A DNA stretch of 64,000 nt from Undibacterium paludis (GTDB taxonomy: Bacteria > Pseudomonadota > Gammaproteobacteria > Burkholderiales > Burkholderiaceae_D), in NCBI RefSeq assembly GCF_022568815.1, contig NZ_JAKZHX010000007.1, positions 62,001-126,000 on the forward strand, read 5' to 3'. The translations under genes were made by a program, and so were the position numbers. Below, piece by piece: positions 63,665 to 64,000 of the stretch. The number at the start of each line of letters is the position of its first letter. Position 1 is the first letter of the stretch. Under the pieces are notes generated by a model. The model had not been told where the DNA came from. It saw only the letters and a program-made list of their open reading frames with translations, and did no database searches.

Positions 63665-64000
63665 ATGGCAGCCACTCAAAAATATTCCAATGTAAGCATC
63701 GCGCTGCACTGGCTGATTGCCGTCCTGATCATTATTGCTTTTATCATGGGCAATATCATGGTCGATATGCGTATGAGCCCGACGAAATTGCAATATTTTT
63801 CATACCATAAATGGCTGGGGGTAACGGTACTCGGTTTTGTTGCCATACGACTCATCTCACGCCTCATGAGCAAGGCCCCTCCTTATCCAGAGAATATGGG
63901 CAAACTGCCGACTCAACTGGCGAACGGCACCCATATCCTGCTGTATGTATTGATGTTTGCCGTGCCCCTGTCTGGATATTTTTACACGCTGGCAGCAGGC
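63665..64000 (+). CDS. Cytochrome b561-family protein, cut by window end
   Basis: 112 codons are seen from ATG 63665, behind AGAGGAG. It has membrane helices at about 10-30, 45-65 and 90-112 and conserved haem-ligand His residues: His15 (IALHWLIA), His48 (SYHKWLG) and His90 (NGTHILLY). The family carries electrons across the inner membrane and some members lower superoxide. The rest of the protein lies past the window. Confidence 0.88.
   Translation, partial: MAATQKYSNVSIALHWLIAVLIIIAFIMGNIMVDMRMSPTKLQYFSYHKWLGVTVLGFVAIRLISRLMSKAPPYPENMGKLPTQLANGTHILLYVLMFAVPLSGYFYTLAAG

Overview
This window looks like a chromosomal segment from a betaproteobacterium of the order Burkholderiales, most likely Oxalobacteraceae and Undibacterium-like. 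That placement is an inference from gene content, gene order and moderate GC; I could not run a search. The evidence includes lptD-surA-pdxA-rsmA next to amgK-murU, the hemP-bfd-tonB-bfr iron block, a split pntA with panD inside the pnt operon, and many two-component and HD-GYP proteins. I see no transposase, integrase, phage gene, CRISPR array, rRNA or tRNA.

Layout. Positions 1-9400 hold accessory metabolism: a truncated catalase-like gene, a NUDIX/winged-helix regulator divergent from a 2OG-Fe(II) oxygenase, a PhyH-type dioxygenase with a TIM-barrel isomerase and a divergent LysR, then a MocR-type regulator divergent from a BenE-type transporter. Positions 9400-17070 form the most interesting block. 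A class II cyclic-nucleotide phosphodiesterase, a GAF-HD-GYP protein and a CHASE2 adenylate cyclase run on the minus strand, and a GAF-MshEN-GspE-type secretion or pilus ATPase diverges from them. This looks like a cAMP / c-di-GMP signalling module wired to an export or pilus motor. Positions 17270-31160 are largely housekeeping: gloA, pgi, a lone receiver protein, rsmA, pdxA, surA, lptD, then amgK, murU, pepP and a UbiH-family hydroxylase.

Positions 31500-36200 hold a PHP-domain lipoprotein, a LysE exporter, a degenerate HD-GYP protein and a tandem-receiver protein. Positions 36220-39050 hold an Lrp regulator divergent from ornithine cyclodeaminase and arginase, an arginine-to-proline route. 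Positions 39178-43494 hold a Sel1 protein and the pntA1-panD-pntA2-pntB operon. Positions 43968-49100 hold nudJ-like/mnmA, an RpiR regulator with an isoaspartyl peptidase, and an SPFH protein with a small membrane protein. Positions 49260-53820 hold AhpC/AhpD peroxide defence and an HD-GYP/PAS-histidine-kinase pair. Positions 53994-57607 hold psd and an iron/haem cluster behind a Fur-like site. The window ends with an EamA exporter divergent from a LysR, a GST, purB, a sterol-desaturase-family protein and a truncated cytochrome b561.

Non-coding structure is rich. At least six long imperfect inverted repeats (about 100-180 bp) sit at gene ends. Two of them (20000-20163 and 56721-56884) are diverged copies of one element in opposite orientation, and several share a GTACTTnnAGTAC-like centre. 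There is a 13-bp x 5 tandem repeat running from the end of pdxA to the start of rsmA, three TTAGT elements spaced exactly 22 bp apart in a divergent promoter, and an unannotated 35-residue membrane peptide frame with its own terminator.
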